Source: JAFEDN01 sp963832945 (GTDB lineage: Bacteria; Pseudomonadota; Gammaproteobacteria; Coxiellales; Coxiellaceae). Taken from it: a DNA stretch of 64,000 nt. This document shows, one piece after another, positions 1 to 8,349 of the stretch. The notes beneath the pieces were generated by a model. It saw only the letters and a program-made list of their open reading frames with translations, made no database searches and had not been told where the DNA came from. The position numbers and the translations under genes are program-made. Each line of letters begins with the position of its first letter. Position 1 is the stretch's first letter. The stretch is taken from contig CAWHVV010000014.1 in assembly GCA_963832945.1 (NCBI GenBank), positions 62,001 to 126,000 on the forward strand. Direction: 5' to 3'.

Positions 1-405
1 CCAGATTATAGCGAAAGCGCCGGCGCAAATCAGTAAAGGGATATAAGTGATACTGAGCATCTGACTGAAGATGTGTAAAACTTCAATGCTATCAGAAAAA
101 AATAAAGTAATGTCATAAGGAGAAACCGGAATACCAAAATAGGCTGAATGAATCAGTTGAATGCACAGGATGGTGAACATGATTCCCGTGACGATTAAGA
201 TCGAGCGGTCTTTAAAAAATGCTGATAATAAAAAAGCAAGTCCGAGCATCAGGAACAAACCATTACCGGTTGCGGTGCTCCAGAAGAATTGGTGGCTATT
301 GTATTGATAATATTGGTCCGATACCGCCATACAGCTAAAAATAACCAGACCAAGCAGGAAACTGGAAATTAAGGAAGATTTTTTAATTTTACTGGTAAAA
401 CGCAT
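1..405 (-). CDS. Membrane N-terminus of a sulfatase/phosphoethanolamine-transferase-like protein (partial)
   Basis: The frame is open from the ATG at 405 to the window edge, giving 135 residues without a stop. It starts MRFTSKIKKSSLISSF and holds three to four hydrophobic stretches separated by short loops, including SAYFGIPVSPYDITLFFSDS. Several membrane spans followed by a loop of this kind resemble the membrane part of alkaline-phosphatase-superfamily transferases (EptA/EptB, LTA synthase), whose catalytic domain would lie beyond the left edge. The family call is inference: no catalytic residue is in the window. The gene reads off the left edge and has an AT-rich upstream region before a miniature element. 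Confidence 0.45.
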   Translation of the reverse strand, partial: MRFTSKIKKSSLISSFLLGLVIFSCMAVSDQYYQYNSHQFFWSTATGNGLFLMLGLAFLLSAFFKDRSILIVTGIMFTILCIQLIHSAYFGIPVSPYDITLFFSDSIEVLHIFSQMLSITYIPLLICAGAFAIIW

Positions 406-534
406 TTCTATGACTCTTTGTTATGCTGACCCGTTGAGTTAGGTCACGGTGAGCTAACGCTCAACCTTTCTCGAGTGAGTACTGAGACACTATAATTAAG
501 CAGGGTGTTTAGGTCAATATGCGACTATTCAGAC

Positions 535-740
535 CAGCAATTCCCGCTGAGTACAGCGAAAATTGCTTCCTGTTTTTATCCTGCGCTCGGCGGAGCCGAT
601 GCTCGGAATGAAGGGGGAGCGCTGCGCGCTGCTCCCCCTTGCGATCCCCCATCGCGGGGATAATTTTCTACGAAAATTATTTTTTATAAGGGTGATTTAT
701 TATTTTAAATCAAACAGTTAAAATTCACCGGGAATTACTG
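535..740. mobile_element. Miniature inverted-repeat element A, copy 1
   Basis: A 206-bp non-coding element that begins CAGCAATTCCCGCTGAG and ends in a degenerate inverse (ACCGGGAATTACTG). It is flanked on both sides by the 9-bp direct repeat TATTCAGAC (526-534 and 741-749), a clear target-site duplication. The interior holds GC-rich hairpins (around 590-655) and an AT-rich right end. The same interior occurs at 51,413, 51,757 (inverted) and partly at 11,281. It has no ORF, so it must have been moved by a transposase encoded elsewhere. Confidence 0.8.
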
Positions 741-1030
741 TATTCAGACATCAAAGTCGGAATAGTAAAACCGCTTTACATTATTTAAGAACTAAAGATG
801 GCAAAGAATTGGATTTTCTCATTTGCATCAATGACATTCCCACTCTTTTGCTGGAGGCAAAGTGGTCGGATGCAACGCCGGCTCCTGCATTTTCTTATTT
901 TCAAAAATTTTTTCCGCAAGCTAAGGCTGTACAGTTGGTTAAAGAATTATCCCGTGAAACGACTTATCCCAATAAAATAGCCGTTCGCACTCTCATCCCC
1001 TGGCTGGTAAGCATGGATTTAAAGGTCTAA
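741..1030 (+). pseudogene. C-terminal remnant of a DUF4143-type AAA ATPase
   Basis: Read in one frame from just after the miniature element, this gives HYLRTKDGKELDFLI, then LLLEAKWSD, then FSYFQKFFPQAKAVQLVK. This is the pattern of the C-terminal nuclease-like domain of DUF4143 ATPases (D..E-x-K with the PALxYFQ helix). The ATPase half is missing. Upstream of the element the same frame closes at a stop near 511, so the gene was truncated before the element landed. It runs tail to tail into parB and shares four bases with it. Confidence 0.55.
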
Positions 1031-1818
1031 TCATATTTAACACCCATTTTTTCCAGGATGCCGGCGAGGGTGTCGTTGTCGTGAAACTGGATACTGAGCC
1101 AGCCGCTTTGGGCGGCGGTGTCGGTATTTACTTTAATTCTGGCGCCAAACTGGTCGGACAGGATTCTCTCCAGACGTTTAATATCCGTGCTGTGCTTTGG
1201 TGCGATGGCGGATTGAGCGGTTATTTTTTTAAGCTGTTGTTCCGTTTGACGCACCGACCAGTTCTGCTCCACGCAGCGTTGCGCCAGCTCCACCTGTTGC
1301 CGGGGATTGAGTCCGGCCAGAATTTTTCCGTGACCCTCGGTCAGTTTGCCCTCGATCAGCCAGCGTTGCACCGCTTCTTCCAGACGCAATAAACGTAATG
1401 TATTCGTGACCTGACTTCGGGACTTGCCGATAACCGCGGCGACTTCATCGTGCAGATAATTGAAATCATTAATGAGTCGCTGCAGGGATTGCGCTTCCTC
1501 AATTGGATTTAAATTTTTACGCTGAATATTTTCAATCGCAGTGACTGCCGCGGCCTGTTCATCACTGTAATCATTCAGCAGACAGGGAACTGTGGTTAAT
1601 CCGGCAAGTAGTGCCGCCCGCCAGCGCCGCTCGCCGGCGACGATTTCGTAACGATATTCCCCGCAACGCCGGACTACGATCGGCTGGATTAAACCGCTGG
1701 AGCGGATGGAATCTGCGAGTTCCGCCAGGGCGTCCTGATCAAAATCACGGCGTGGCTGATATCGGCCCCGCTGTAATTGATCAACAGCCAGTTCGCAGAG
1801 TTGTGGTTTTTTATGCAT
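1027..1818 (-). CDS. parB: Chromosome-partitioning protein ParB
   Basis: A 263-residue ParB/Spo0J protein, the CTPase clamp that loads on parS sites near the origin and works with ParA in segregation. Visible signatures: the N-terminal segment DQLQRGRYQPRRDF, the CTP-binding motif VAGERRWRAALLAG at about residues 60-73, the ENIQRKNLNPIEEA segment, and the helix-turn-helix VAAVIGKSRSQVTNTLRLL. The start overlaps the end of pyrB by 8 bp, so the two are probably co-transcribed. No parA is next to it in the window. Its position, within the same contig as recF and gyrB, fits an origin-proximal location. Confidence 0.93.
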   Translation of the reverse strand: MHKKPQLCELAVDQLQRGRYQPRRDFDQDALAELADSIRSSGLIQPIVVRRCGEYRYEIVAGERRWRAALLAGLTTVPCLLNDYSDEQAAAVTAIENIQRKNLNPIEEAQSLQRLINDFNYLHDEVAAVIGKSRSQVTNTLRLLRLEEAVQRWLIEGKLTEGHGKILAGLNPRQQVELAQRCVEQNWSVRQTEQQLKKITAQSAIAPKHSTDIKRLERILSDQFGARIKVNTDTAAQSGWLSIQFHDNDTLAGILEKMGVKYD

Positions 1819-2728
1819 GTATCAGTAACCATTCGATGACGGCCATGCGGATTGCCACACCGTTGGTAATTTGTTGAAGAATAACAGATTGTGGGCCATC
1901 GGCGACATCGGAAGTTATTTCAATTCCCCGGTTGACGGGCCCTGGGTGCATCACCCGCGCGTGCGGATGCGCGAAGCGCAGATTTTCTTCGTTTAACTGG
2001 TATTTTCCCAGTAAATGCGAAAATTCCTCGGGAGAGGATGCCATCATCCGTTCCCACTGAAAGCGCAGGGCGACGATGATGTCGGCGCCGGCCAGACCCT
2101 CTTCCATCGTGGTCAAACATTTCACCGGCCAGGCGCTGATATCGGCGGGTAAAAATTCCGGAGGGGCGATCAGATTAATATGTGTGCAGCCCATGATGGT
2201 TAACCCATCGATGAGTGAACGGGCCACGCGCGAATGCGCGATATCGCCGATGATGGCTACTTTAAGACTGGAAAACTCTCCTTTGTGTTGACGAATAGTG
2301 AGCAGGTCCAGCAGGCCCTGGGTTGGATGCTGGTGACAGCCGTCTCCGGCATTGATAATACAGGCCTGATTCTGAATTTCATGAGCCAGCTCTTCGGATA
2401 TTTTGTCTTTTTTGTGGCGAACGATAATCAGACGGGAACCCATGGCGATAAAAGTGCGCACAGTATCCAGTAATGATTCGCCCTTAACCGTAGAAGTACG
2501 ATCCATGTGGGGGTCGAGGACAGACGCGCCCAGCCGCTGTGCGGCGATCGAAAACGAATATTGAGTGCGGGTGCTGGGTTCAAAAAATAAATTGGCAACG
2601 AACTGTCCGGCGAGTAATGGCAATTGGCCATTCTGCAAAACGACCGTATGCAGCAATTTTTCGGCCCGGTCGAGCAGACGGACGATGGTTTCCCGGTTTA
2701 AGCCGGTGATACTGAGTAAGTGCGGCAT
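1811..2728 (-). CDS. pyrB: Aspartate carbamoyltransferase catalytic subunit
   Basis: Catalyses carbamoyl phosphate plus aspartate to carbamoylaspartate, the first committed step of pyrimidine synthesis, in the cytoplasm. All key motifs are present in 305 residues: the carbamoyl-phosphate loop FFEPSTRTQYSFS, the 80s-type loop DRTSTVKGES, HQHPTQGLLD, and the aspartate-side HPGPVNRGIEI. The length is normal for a catalytic chain. No pyrI regulatory gene or pyrC follows; parB follows with an 8-bp overlap. A palindromic repeat lies upstream between this gene and the divergent carboxypeptidase gene. Confidence 0.95.
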   Translation of the reverse strand: MPHLLSITGLNRETIVRLLDRAEKLLHTVVLQNGQLPLLAGQFVANLFFEPSTRTQYSFSIAAQRLGASVLDPHMDRTSTVKGESLLDTVRTFIAMGSRLIIVRHKKDKISEELAHEIQNQACIINAGDGCHQHPTQGLLDLLTIRQHKGEFSSLKVAIIGDIAHSRVARSLIDGLTIMGCTHINLIAPPEFLPADISAWPVKCLTTMEEGLAGADIIVALRFQWERMMASSPEEFSHLLGKYQLNEENLRFAHPHARVMHPGPVNRGIEITSDVADGPQSVILQQITNGVAIRMAVIEWLLIHA

Positions 2729-2795
2729 AGAAGTTCAGAATATCGCTTTTTTCAATATTCTGCCAGAGGCCGCAAATAAAACAAAACCCCCTGCA

Positions 2796-2867
2796 TGTCA
2801 TTCCAGCGAAAGCTGGAATCCAACCTTCCCGTGCAGCCCATGGATTCCAGCTTTCGCTGGAATGACA
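2796..2867. repeat. Palindromic intergenic repeat (CATTCCAGCGAAAGCTGGAAT type)
   Basis: Two 27-base arms (2796-2822 and 2841-2867) are perfect inverses of each other around an 18-base spacer. Each arm is itself a hairpin (TTCCAGCgaaaGCTGGAA). Double-hairpin repeats with this core are widespread between genes in many proteobacteria. It lies between the divergent pyrB and carboxypeptidase genes, so it is not a shared terminator; it may be a non-autonomous mobile repeat. Confidence 0.75.
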
Positions 2868-3043
2868 CTTAGCAAGTCAGCACTTTGTGTACTTTTGTCT
2901 CAAACGAAAAAAAATTTCACTATATTCCTCCTTAACCCCAAAGGGGCGAGGGAATGCAAAAGTATTATATGTTCATTTTCGGAGCAATTTTAATAAAGCT
3001 GCTAAACTTTAATCAGTTGGAGCAATTTTAAAAGAGAAAAAGG

Positions 3044-3913
3044 ATGTTTCGAATATTTTCATATTTCATTCTTATTGCTGTGATGTTGAATTTTTGTTCA
3101 GCACAGGCGAATACTCACTATCACAAAACTCATGCCACCCAGGTAATAAACAATGGCAGGTATTCGGATATCGTCATTGAAGCCGCGACAGGCCGCGTAC
3201 TTCACGCCACCAACGCGAACAGTTTGCGTCATCCTGCCTCTTTGACCAAAATGATGACTCTTTATCTCACTTTTCATGCCCTTGAAACTGGCCGCTTAAA
3301 ACTGGATCAACTTTTGCCCATATCCGCTAATGCCGCGCATCAACCAGCCACCAGTTTGGGTTTAAAGCCGGGGGGTAGGATTTCAGTTAAAAATGCGATT
3401 ATGAGTCTGGTGACACAATCAGCCAATGATTCAGCGGTGGTATTGGCGGAAGCGCTCAGTGGCAATGAAGCGAACTTTAGCCGGACCATGACTCAACAGG
3501 CCGCCGCGCTGGGCATGTCTCAAACTCATTTTTATAATTCTTCGGGCCTGCCGCATCCTGCGCAAATGACTACGGCCATGGATATGGCCAGGCTGGGCAC
3601 TGCGCTCGTGAGTCATTTTGCAAAATTTTATGGTTATTTTAGGATAAATCAATTTAGTTATGGGGGTAATCTGTACCATAACCATAATCATTTAATGGAA
3701 AGGTATACGGGGATGGATGGTATTAAAACCGGTTACATAGTGAGTTCCGGTTTTAATCTGGTGGCGTCGGCGAAACGCGGCAATACCCGGCTCATCGGGG
3801 TGGTTTTTGGTGGCAGTTCTCCCGCCACCCGTGACGCACGGATGGCGGAATTACTGAATCAGGGGTTTGAAATAGTTCAACAGAAAACTTCTTTAGCCGA
3901 CAACTCTCGTTGA
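3044..3913 (+). CDS. D-alanyl-D-alanine carboxypeptidase (PBP5/6-like serine hydrolase)
   Basis: A 289-residue exported peptidoglycan carboxypeptidase that trims the terminal D-Ala of stem peptides in the periplasm. A signal peptide ends near residue 22 (hydrophobic core FILIAVMLNFC, then SAQA). The three active-site motifs of family S11 are visible: SxxK in RHPASLTKMMTLYL, SxN in TQSANDSAVVLAE, and KTG in GIKTGYIVSSGF. It lacks the extra C-terminal domain and amphipathic anchor of PBP5, which makes it closer to the short periplasmic (PBP7-like) type. An AGAGAAAAAGG stretch precedes the ATG. Confidence 0.9.
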   Translation: MFRIFSYFILIAVMLNFCSAQANTHYHKTHATQVINNGRYSDIVIEAATGRVLHATNANSLRHPASLTKMMTLYLTFHALETGRLKLDQLLPISANAAHQPATSLGLKPGGRISVKNAIMSLVTQSANDSAVVLAEALSGNEANFSRTMTQQAAALGMSQTHFYNSSGLPHPAQMTTAMDMARLGTALVSHFAKFYGYFRINQFSYGGNLYHNHNHLMERYTGMDGIKTGYIVSSGFNLVASAKRGNTRLIGVVFGGSSPATRDARMAELLNQGFEIVQQKTSLADNSR

Positions 3914-3927
3914 ATGGATACGTTGAA

Positions 3928-4734
3928 TCATCCATTTCTTAATGCTTTATAATCAGAATTAATGGATGAATAATTGCCGCTGGAATAAATGCTGGAGTGC
4001 ATGTTTCGTAAAAACGAAACTTGTGATTTCTCCTCATTTACTTCTCTTTGCTGGGAACAGTTATATAGGGACTGAACGATATCAATTAACAGAGCTATGC
4101 CGGTTACGCCCGCCGTTGTTCCGCAGATTCCTTCTAAATAATGCGTATCATCATCCTGTTTTCCAGAGTCAATTTCCCGATATAAACCAAAAATGGAAGC
4201 CGCACAAAGTATAACGAATAGAACACGTAAAACATTAACACAACGGGGAGAGAGGGGCTCTCTTCGGGTGCAATTTACGCCATCGCCGCCGGCGCCACCA
4301 CTGCCTCTCATTATGGTACAGAGTATCGAGATGGCGTATTCGTAAACAGTGGATTGTCTGCTTCGCGCTCTTGAAACGAGTGCGCTACTTTTTATTTCGA
4401 CGACCTGCTCAATAGCTGATAAAGCCTCCGGCGTTGGCATCTCTTTTAATTCGATCTTTTGTTTTTGGGCAAGTGCACGTAACTCCAACTGCAAAAATTG
4501 ATCAAGGTTTTTCTGGGCAGAAGCAGTTTTTTTAAATTCTCTCACCAATCCTGAAAAAGATTTAGAAACACGGGGAAGTCTGTGTAACTCCTTCCCGTTT
4601 AAGTGCGTTAAAACCAGACTCATTAAGACATGGTTGGGGAGTTTGGAAAACAGCTTTAGGGAAGGATTAACGGTGGAGAGTAGCCATTTTTTTGTCTCTT
4701 TAGATTCCGTTGCGTTTTCTACATGTTTCCTCAT
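3928..4734 (-). CDS. F-box protein with two membrane segments, candidate effector
   Basis: I recognise no close family, but residues 29-67 (FSKLPNHVLMSLVLTHLNGK, then ELHRLPRVSKSFSGLVRE) fit the eukaryotic F-box consensus: LP at the start, L/I at the helix faces, and the L..L..VSK.F..L tail. A charged linker follows, then two hydrophobic segments at about 165-184 and 200-222, and a polar serine-rich tail. The start at 4734 is chosen because GAGGAGA lies just upstream; a longer open frame reaches 4776. F-box proteins in bacteria are mostly translocated effectors that recruit the host SKP1-cullin ubiquitin ligase, as in Legionella. The effector role here is inference. It lies alone between convergent and codirectional housekeeping genes. 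Confidence 0.6.
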   Translation of the reverse strand: MRKHVENATESKETKKWLLSTVNPSLKLFSKLPNHVLMSLVLTHLNGKELHRLPRVSKSFSGLVREFKKTASAQKNLDQFLQLELRALAQKQKIELKEMPTPEALSAIEQVVEIKSSALVSRARSRQSTVYEYAISILCTIMRGSGGAGGDGVNCTRREPLSPRCVNVLRVLFVILCAASIFGLYREIDSGKQDDDTHYLEGICGTTAGVTGIALLIDIVQSLYNCSQQREVNEEKSQVSFLRNMHSSIYSSGNYSSINSDYKALRNG

Positions 4735-4819
4735 ATAAAATTTCTCCTCATATTTACCAAAATTTTTCCCTCTCACAAGAGGAGAGGGAGGATTAACTTA
4801 GTGCCATTGCCCTCAGTTG

Positions 4820-5242
4820 TCAAGAGCGCTGACTCATCATCCACGACTCTAAAATCAGTTTGGCGGCGAAGCTGTCGAGGGGAGGATAATTTTGAGGTTT
4901 AAGGCCGCTTTCTGCTAAACGGCGTTTGGCTTCGCGAGTCGTCAGGCGTTCATCCGTTAAATGGACCGGCAGGTTAAAGCGTGTTTTCAACTCACGAGCG
5001 AATTGCCGGGCCGCAAAACTGATGGCCTGTTCACCGCCATCCATTTGATAAGGCAGTCCCACTAATAACGCCGAAGGTTGCCATAAATTAATTAATTCAG
5101 AAATTTTATGCCAGTCGGGACGGCCTTTTTGCGCAGCCAGCACCGACAATGGGGTTGCGGATTGAGTGATGGTCTGACCCACCGCGACTCCGATGCGTCG
5201 TAATCCAAAATCAAAAGCCAGTAAAACCGGCCCCTCAGGCAT
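4820..5242 (-). CDS. ruvX: YqgF/RuvX RNase-H-fold nuclease
   Basis: A 140-residue member of the YqgF family, implicated in pre-16S rRNA 5' maturation and formerly called a putative Holliday junction resolvase. Signatures: the first catalytic Asp in LLAFDFGLRRIGVAVG, the LVGLPYQMDGG strand, and the last acidic motif HLTDERLTTREAKRRL. The start overlaps the end of yqgE by 8 bp, a gene order conserved in gammaproteobacteria. It ends 86 bp before the F-box gene, with a GC-rich hairpin near 4770-4796 in between. Confidence 0.93.
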   Translation of the reverse strand: MPEGPVLLAFDFGLRRIGVAVGQTITQSATPLSVLAAQKGRPDWHKISELINLWQPSALLVGLPYQMDGGEQAISFAARQFARELKTRFNLPVHLTDERLTTREAKRRLAESGLKPQNYPPLDSFAAKLILESWMMSQRS

Positions 5243-5783
5243 GGCCTACCTGCGCAGACATCCGTTCAATGTCTACGCCGATTATTTTCGCAGTGGCTTG
5301 CCAGCGTTCTTCCGCCGGGGTGTCAAACAGGATGCTATTTTCACACGGAACTATCAGCCAGTCGTTTCGCTGCAACTCCAGCTCTAACTGACCGGTTTGC
5401 CAGCCGGAATAGCCGAGGGAGACAAGATAACGTTTCGGCCCCTTATTATTGGCGATGGCGGCCAGGGTTTCTTTTGAGGATGACAGAAACAGCTCTGTGT
5501 CTTCCTCATACAAAACAAAGCCATGCTCCTGGCCCACCGGACCTCCCATCATGATACGCTGGGCGGCGACTTCTTGAGATTGCGTTGTAATATTAAGATG
5601 CTGTAGCACGTCGTTGAGCTGCATGGTGAGCGGTTTGTTGATGATCAAACCCATGGCGCCTTCTTCATTGTGTTCATAAATATAAACTACCGCTTTGGAA
5701 AAATTGGAATCTTCCAGGCTGGGTAAGGCTACCAAAAAATGATTCGCCAAAGAGGTGTAATGAGATGGAACTTTTTTTGCCAT
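5235..5783 (-). CDS. yqgE: YqgE/AlgH family protein (DUF179)
   Basis: A 182-residue cytoplasmic protein of the UPF0301 family, whose biochemical role is not settled (AlgH is linked to alginate regulation in Pseudomonas). Family signatures are clear: NHFLVALPSLEDSNFSKAVV at the N-terminus, then HNEEGAMGLIINKP, GGPVGQEHGFVL, and YLVSLGYSGWQTGQLELEL. It is the first gene of a two-gene operon with ruvX. Confidence 0.93.
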   Translation of the reverse strand: MAKKVPSHYTSLANHFLVALPSLEDSNFSKAVVYIYEHNEEGAMGLIINKPLTMQLNDVLQHLNITTQSQEVAAQRIMMGGPVGQEHGFVLYEEDTELFLSSSKETLAAIANNKGPKRYLVSLGYSGWQTGQLELELQRNDWLIVPCENSILFDTPAEERWQATAKIIGVDIERMSAQVGHA

Positions 5784-5843
5784 GCTTTAATTATGGGGAT
5801 GAGAGTTTAATATATCAAGATGCAATAATTATATTGCTCGGAA

Positions 5844-6068
5844 TTAGGCCTCGGGATTGTCCTCACCTAATTCATCCCGTAAGCGTTTTTCTTCCAGCCA
5901 ATCCTCCAGACGTTTTTTCTTTTTATGCAGGGATTTCTTTTTAGTAAATGATGCAGGCTGGTTCAAGGCAGGTTTGGTTGCGTCTCCGTCATACTCTTCA
6001 TCAATATGAATAGTATCGAATTCGCTGGTTTCATAATAATCGTCTTCGTATTCGTTATTATTATTCAC
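5844..6068 (-). CDS. Small charged protein, unknown function
   Basis: A 74-residue protein with an acidic, Asn/Tyr-rich N-terminal half (NNNNEYEDDYYETSEFD) and a basic stretch KKKSLHKKKKRLEDWLEEKR followed by an acidic end. The RLEDWLEEKRLRDEL helix resembles the conserved helix of small PA3496-like gammaproteobacterial proteins, but I would not assign a role. It lies 60 bp upstream of yqgE on the same strand and may share its transcript. Confidence 0.5.
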   Translation of the reverse strand: MNNNNEYEDDYYETSEFDTIHIDEEYDGDATKPALNQPASFTKKKSLHKKKKRLEDWLEEKRLRDELGEDNPEA

Positions 6069-6146
6069 GGTTTTGTCATCTCCAATGAAATGAACAGAAG
6101 GTGGCCTGGAGATGGACTTTCATCCACCTCCAGAACCTTTAAAAGC

Positions 6147-6206
6147 TTATTTGCCTTTGCCGCCTTTACCAGGTGCTTTTCCACCTTTGTCTTTACCTTT
6201 GCTCAT
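6147..6206 (-). CDS. 19-residue Lys/Gly-rich micropeptide
   Basis: A very short frame, ATG to TAA, encoding MSKGKDKGGKAPGKGGKGK. A Shine-Dalgarno-like ATGAGGAAA sits about 7 bases before the ATG. The sequence is nearly all Lys and Gly with a near repeat (KGKDKGGK and GKGGKGK), suggesting an unstructured, nucleic-acid-binding peptide. It sits alone between two genes on the same strand. Low complexity in coding DNA of this length can arise by chance, so the call rests on the ribosome-binding site and composition. Confidence 0.4.
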   Translation of the reverse strand: MSKGKDKGGKAPGKGGKGK

Positions 6207-6324
6207 TGTCGTTTCCTCATATTGGAAGTTACAATATTGCTGACATCAGTAAAACTGTGTCAACACCCTATAAAGACAGACACTACGACGCGCTGTCCCT
6301 ATTCCGTTTGAAGCCTACCGCTTC

Positions 6325-6687
6325 TTAATTTCCACTCTTCGGATTATAGCCCGGATTCTGTTCGGGCGCATTGCCAGGTTCCGTAGCCGGTGCAGGAGCC
6401 AGATTATCGTTCTCCTGATTTTCATCGGATGATTGATCCTGACCGAAATCCTGACTATTGTCAAAGTCGCTATTATTTTCGTAATTATTATCCTGCTCAC
6501 CATTATAGGAATCGCCGGGATTAGTGGCGGGTGGATTGTCGGCTGGAGCATTGCCATTGTCCGCGTTATCCGGTGCGCAATTTGGGCAATCCTGAGCTTG
6601 AAGAACCTGCGGTGCTGCCATGACAGCCTGAGAAAATCCCAACCCCAACAAAATTGCTGCAGGGATCAGACATAGTTTTTTTATCAT
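6325..6687 (-). CDS. Secreted Asn/Asp/Pro-rich low-complexity protein
   Basis: Starts MIKKLCLIPAAILLGLGF and has a typical signal peptide with cleavage after VMAA. The mature part (about 95 residues) is almost entirely N, D, Q, P, G and E, with short runs such as NNYENNSDFDNSQDFGQDQ, and includes a single CPNC pair just after cleavage. Such composition predicts an unfolded exported protein. No function can be assigned. An alternative start five codons upstream exists; this one gives the canonical signal peptide. Confidence 0.55.
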   Translation of the reverse strand: MIKKLCLIPAAILLGLGFSQAVMAAPQVLQAQDCPNCAPDNADNGNAPADNPPATNPGDSYNGEQDNNYENNSDFDNSQDFGQDQSSDENQENDNLAPAPATEPGNAPEQNPGYNPKSGN

Positions 6688-6835
6688 CTCGCATATCTCC
6701 AAATATTGAGTATAAAACTGAGTCGAAGATTACTCCCAAAAAAAAAATAATTCAAGCATGGTAAGGTGTCAATACTTAAAAAATTTTTGTAGTATATTGT
6801 AGTGGTTATTCCAGTCGATAAACAAGAGTGTAAGT

Positions 6836-7510
6836 ATGATTACTTTACATCTTTCAAAAATATTACAGAGAATTCGTCAGGCGGAGCGTGATTATCATCG
6901 TGCGCCAGGATCGGTGCAGTTATTAATGGTGACAAAAGGACGTGATATTCAGACTATTCAGCTCGCCGTCGCAGCAGGGCAAACAGCATTCGGCGAAAGT
7001 TATTTGCAGGAGGCTTTGGATAAAATTCAGGTATTAGCTCCTCTGAATCTGGAATGGCATTTTATTGGCAACTTGCAGTCAAACAAAACTCGTGTAGTGA
7101 CTGAAAATTTTTCCTGGGTGCACAGCGTCAACCGATTCAAAATTGCGCAACGTCTAAATCAGCAAAGGCCGGATGGGTTGCCGCCACTGAATATATGTCT
7201 GGAAGTCAATATTAGTGAAGAACGAAGCAAATCAGGAATGGCGGTTAATGAACTCACCGATTTAGCGTTGCAGGTTAAGAGTTTACCACGACTGCGTCTC
7301 CGTGGCCTTATGGTGATTCCCGAACGAGTGGTTGGGTTTCAGCAGCAGTTGATTCTTTACAAAAAAGTCTATAGTTTACAAAAGCAGCTCATTGATCGGG
7401 GATGCGCTCTCGATACTCTATCGATGGGCATGTCTAATGATTTTGAAGCGGCTATTGCAGCGGGCAGTACCCTGGTTCGAATTGGCACAGCCATTTTTCA
7501 GGAGGAATGA
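6836..7510 (+). CDS. yggS: PLP homeostasis protein YggS (PROSC family)
   Basis: A 224-residue pyridoxal-phosphate-binding protein of the YggS/PROSC family, thought to buffer free PLP in the cytoplasm. Signatures: the PLP lysine in LLMVTKGRD, FGESYLQEALDK, the phosphate-site HFIGNLQSNKT, SVNRFKIAQRL, and the C-terminal GMSNDFEAAIAAGS, then VRIGTAIF. GMSNDFE differs from the usual GMSGDME. It overlaps proC by 4 bp (ATGA), the usual yggS-proC pairing. The pilT gene that often precedes it is absent. Confidence 0.93.
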   Translation: MITLHLSKILQRIRQAERDYHRAPGSVQLLMVTKGRDIQTIQLAVAAGQTAFGESYLQEALDKIQVLAPLNLEWHFIGNLQSNKTRVVTENFSWVHSVNRFKIAQRLNQQRPDGLPPLNICLEVNISEERSKSGMAVNELTDLALQVKSLPRLRLRGLMVIPERVVGFQQQLILYKKVYSLQKQLIDRGCALDTLSMGMSNDFEAAIAAGSTLVRIGTAIFQEE

Positions 7511-8340
7511 TGAGTAATGCAGTGATCGCTTTTATCGGTTCAGGCAATTTAACGCAGGCGTTAATTTCAGGGTTATTGAGTAATCAATTTGATCCAAAAA
7601 AAATTTGGGCGGCTGACCCTGATCTGGAGAAGCTGCAGGCTTTAAGTCAGCGGTTTCACGTCAAAACCACACAGAATAATCTGGAAGCGATCCGGCAGGC
7701 GGATGTGGTCTTGTTGGCAGTAAAGCCGGTACATCTGCAAGCACTGTGCACGGAAATAAATTCGCTCGTGTCGCAGCGTCAGCCATTGGTAATTTCAGTC
7801 GCAGCCGGTGCGACGATCGCTTTGCTCGAAAAATGGCTTGGATCTTACGCGACGATCGTTCGCGCCATGCCCAACACGCCCGCGATGGTAGGGGCCGGCG
7901 CCACGGGTTTGTATGCGGATTCCGCAGTGACAACCGCGCAGAAAGATTTAGCCGAAAGCATTTTCCGTGCCGTCGGTATGACAGTATGGGCCTTTGATGA
8001 GAATCAGCTGGATTTGATTTGTGCGGTTTCCGGATGCGGGCCAGGCTATATTTTTTTAATCATGGAGGCCATTGAGGAAGCGGCGAGGCAGAAGGGCATG
8101 GATGCACGCCATTCGCGTCTGTTAATAGCGCAAACTTTTCTGGGTTCGGCGAGGCTGGCATTGGAATCGGACTGTTCTCTCGCTGAGTTGCGCCGGCAGG
8201 TGACCTCGCCCAAGGGCGCTACTGAAAAAGCGGTCCAGTTACTTGATCAGGCGGGAATACGCAGTCTATTAGCCGGGGCCATTGAGGGCGCGGCGGGTCG
8301 TTGTTCTGAAATTGCCAAAGAATTGGCTGAACATAGATAG
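7507..8340 (+). CDS. proC: Pyrroline-5-carboxylate reductase
   Basis: Reduces 1-pyrroline-5-carboxylate to proline with NAD(P)H, the last step of proline synthesis. The 277 residues include the Rossmann motif IAFIGSGNLTQALISGLL, ADVVLLAVKP, IVRAMPNTPAMVGAGATGLY, VSGCGPGYIFLIMEA and the C-terminal LRRQVTSPKGATEKAV. Translation is probably coupled to yggS by the ATGA overlap. A short unrelated ORF follows after 9 bp. Confidence 0.95.
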   Translation: MMSNAVIAFIGSGNLTQALISGLLSNQFDPKKIWAADPDLEKLQALSQRFHVKTTQNNLEAIRQADVVLLAVKPVHLQALCTEINSLVSQRQPLVISVAAGATIALLEKWLGSYATIVRAMPNTPAMVGAGATGLYADSAVTTAQKDLAESIFRAVGMTVWAFDENQLDLICAVSGCGPGYIFLIMEAIEEAARQKGMDARHSRLLIAQTFLGSARLALESDCSLAELRRQVTSPKGATEKAVQLLDQAGIRSLLAGAIEGAAGRCSEIAKELAEHR

Positions 8341-8349
8341 ATTGAAGAG

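Noticed and set aside
1611..1877. Plus-strand ORF opposite parB
   Set aside because: Fully inside the well-supported parB gene and of Arg/Pro-rich shadow composition.
4771..4796. Intrinsic terminator for ruvX at the CCCTCT/AGAGGG hairpin
   Set aside because: The stem is convincing but is followed by A then mixed A/T on the minus strand rather than a U-run, and it may be a fragment of element B.
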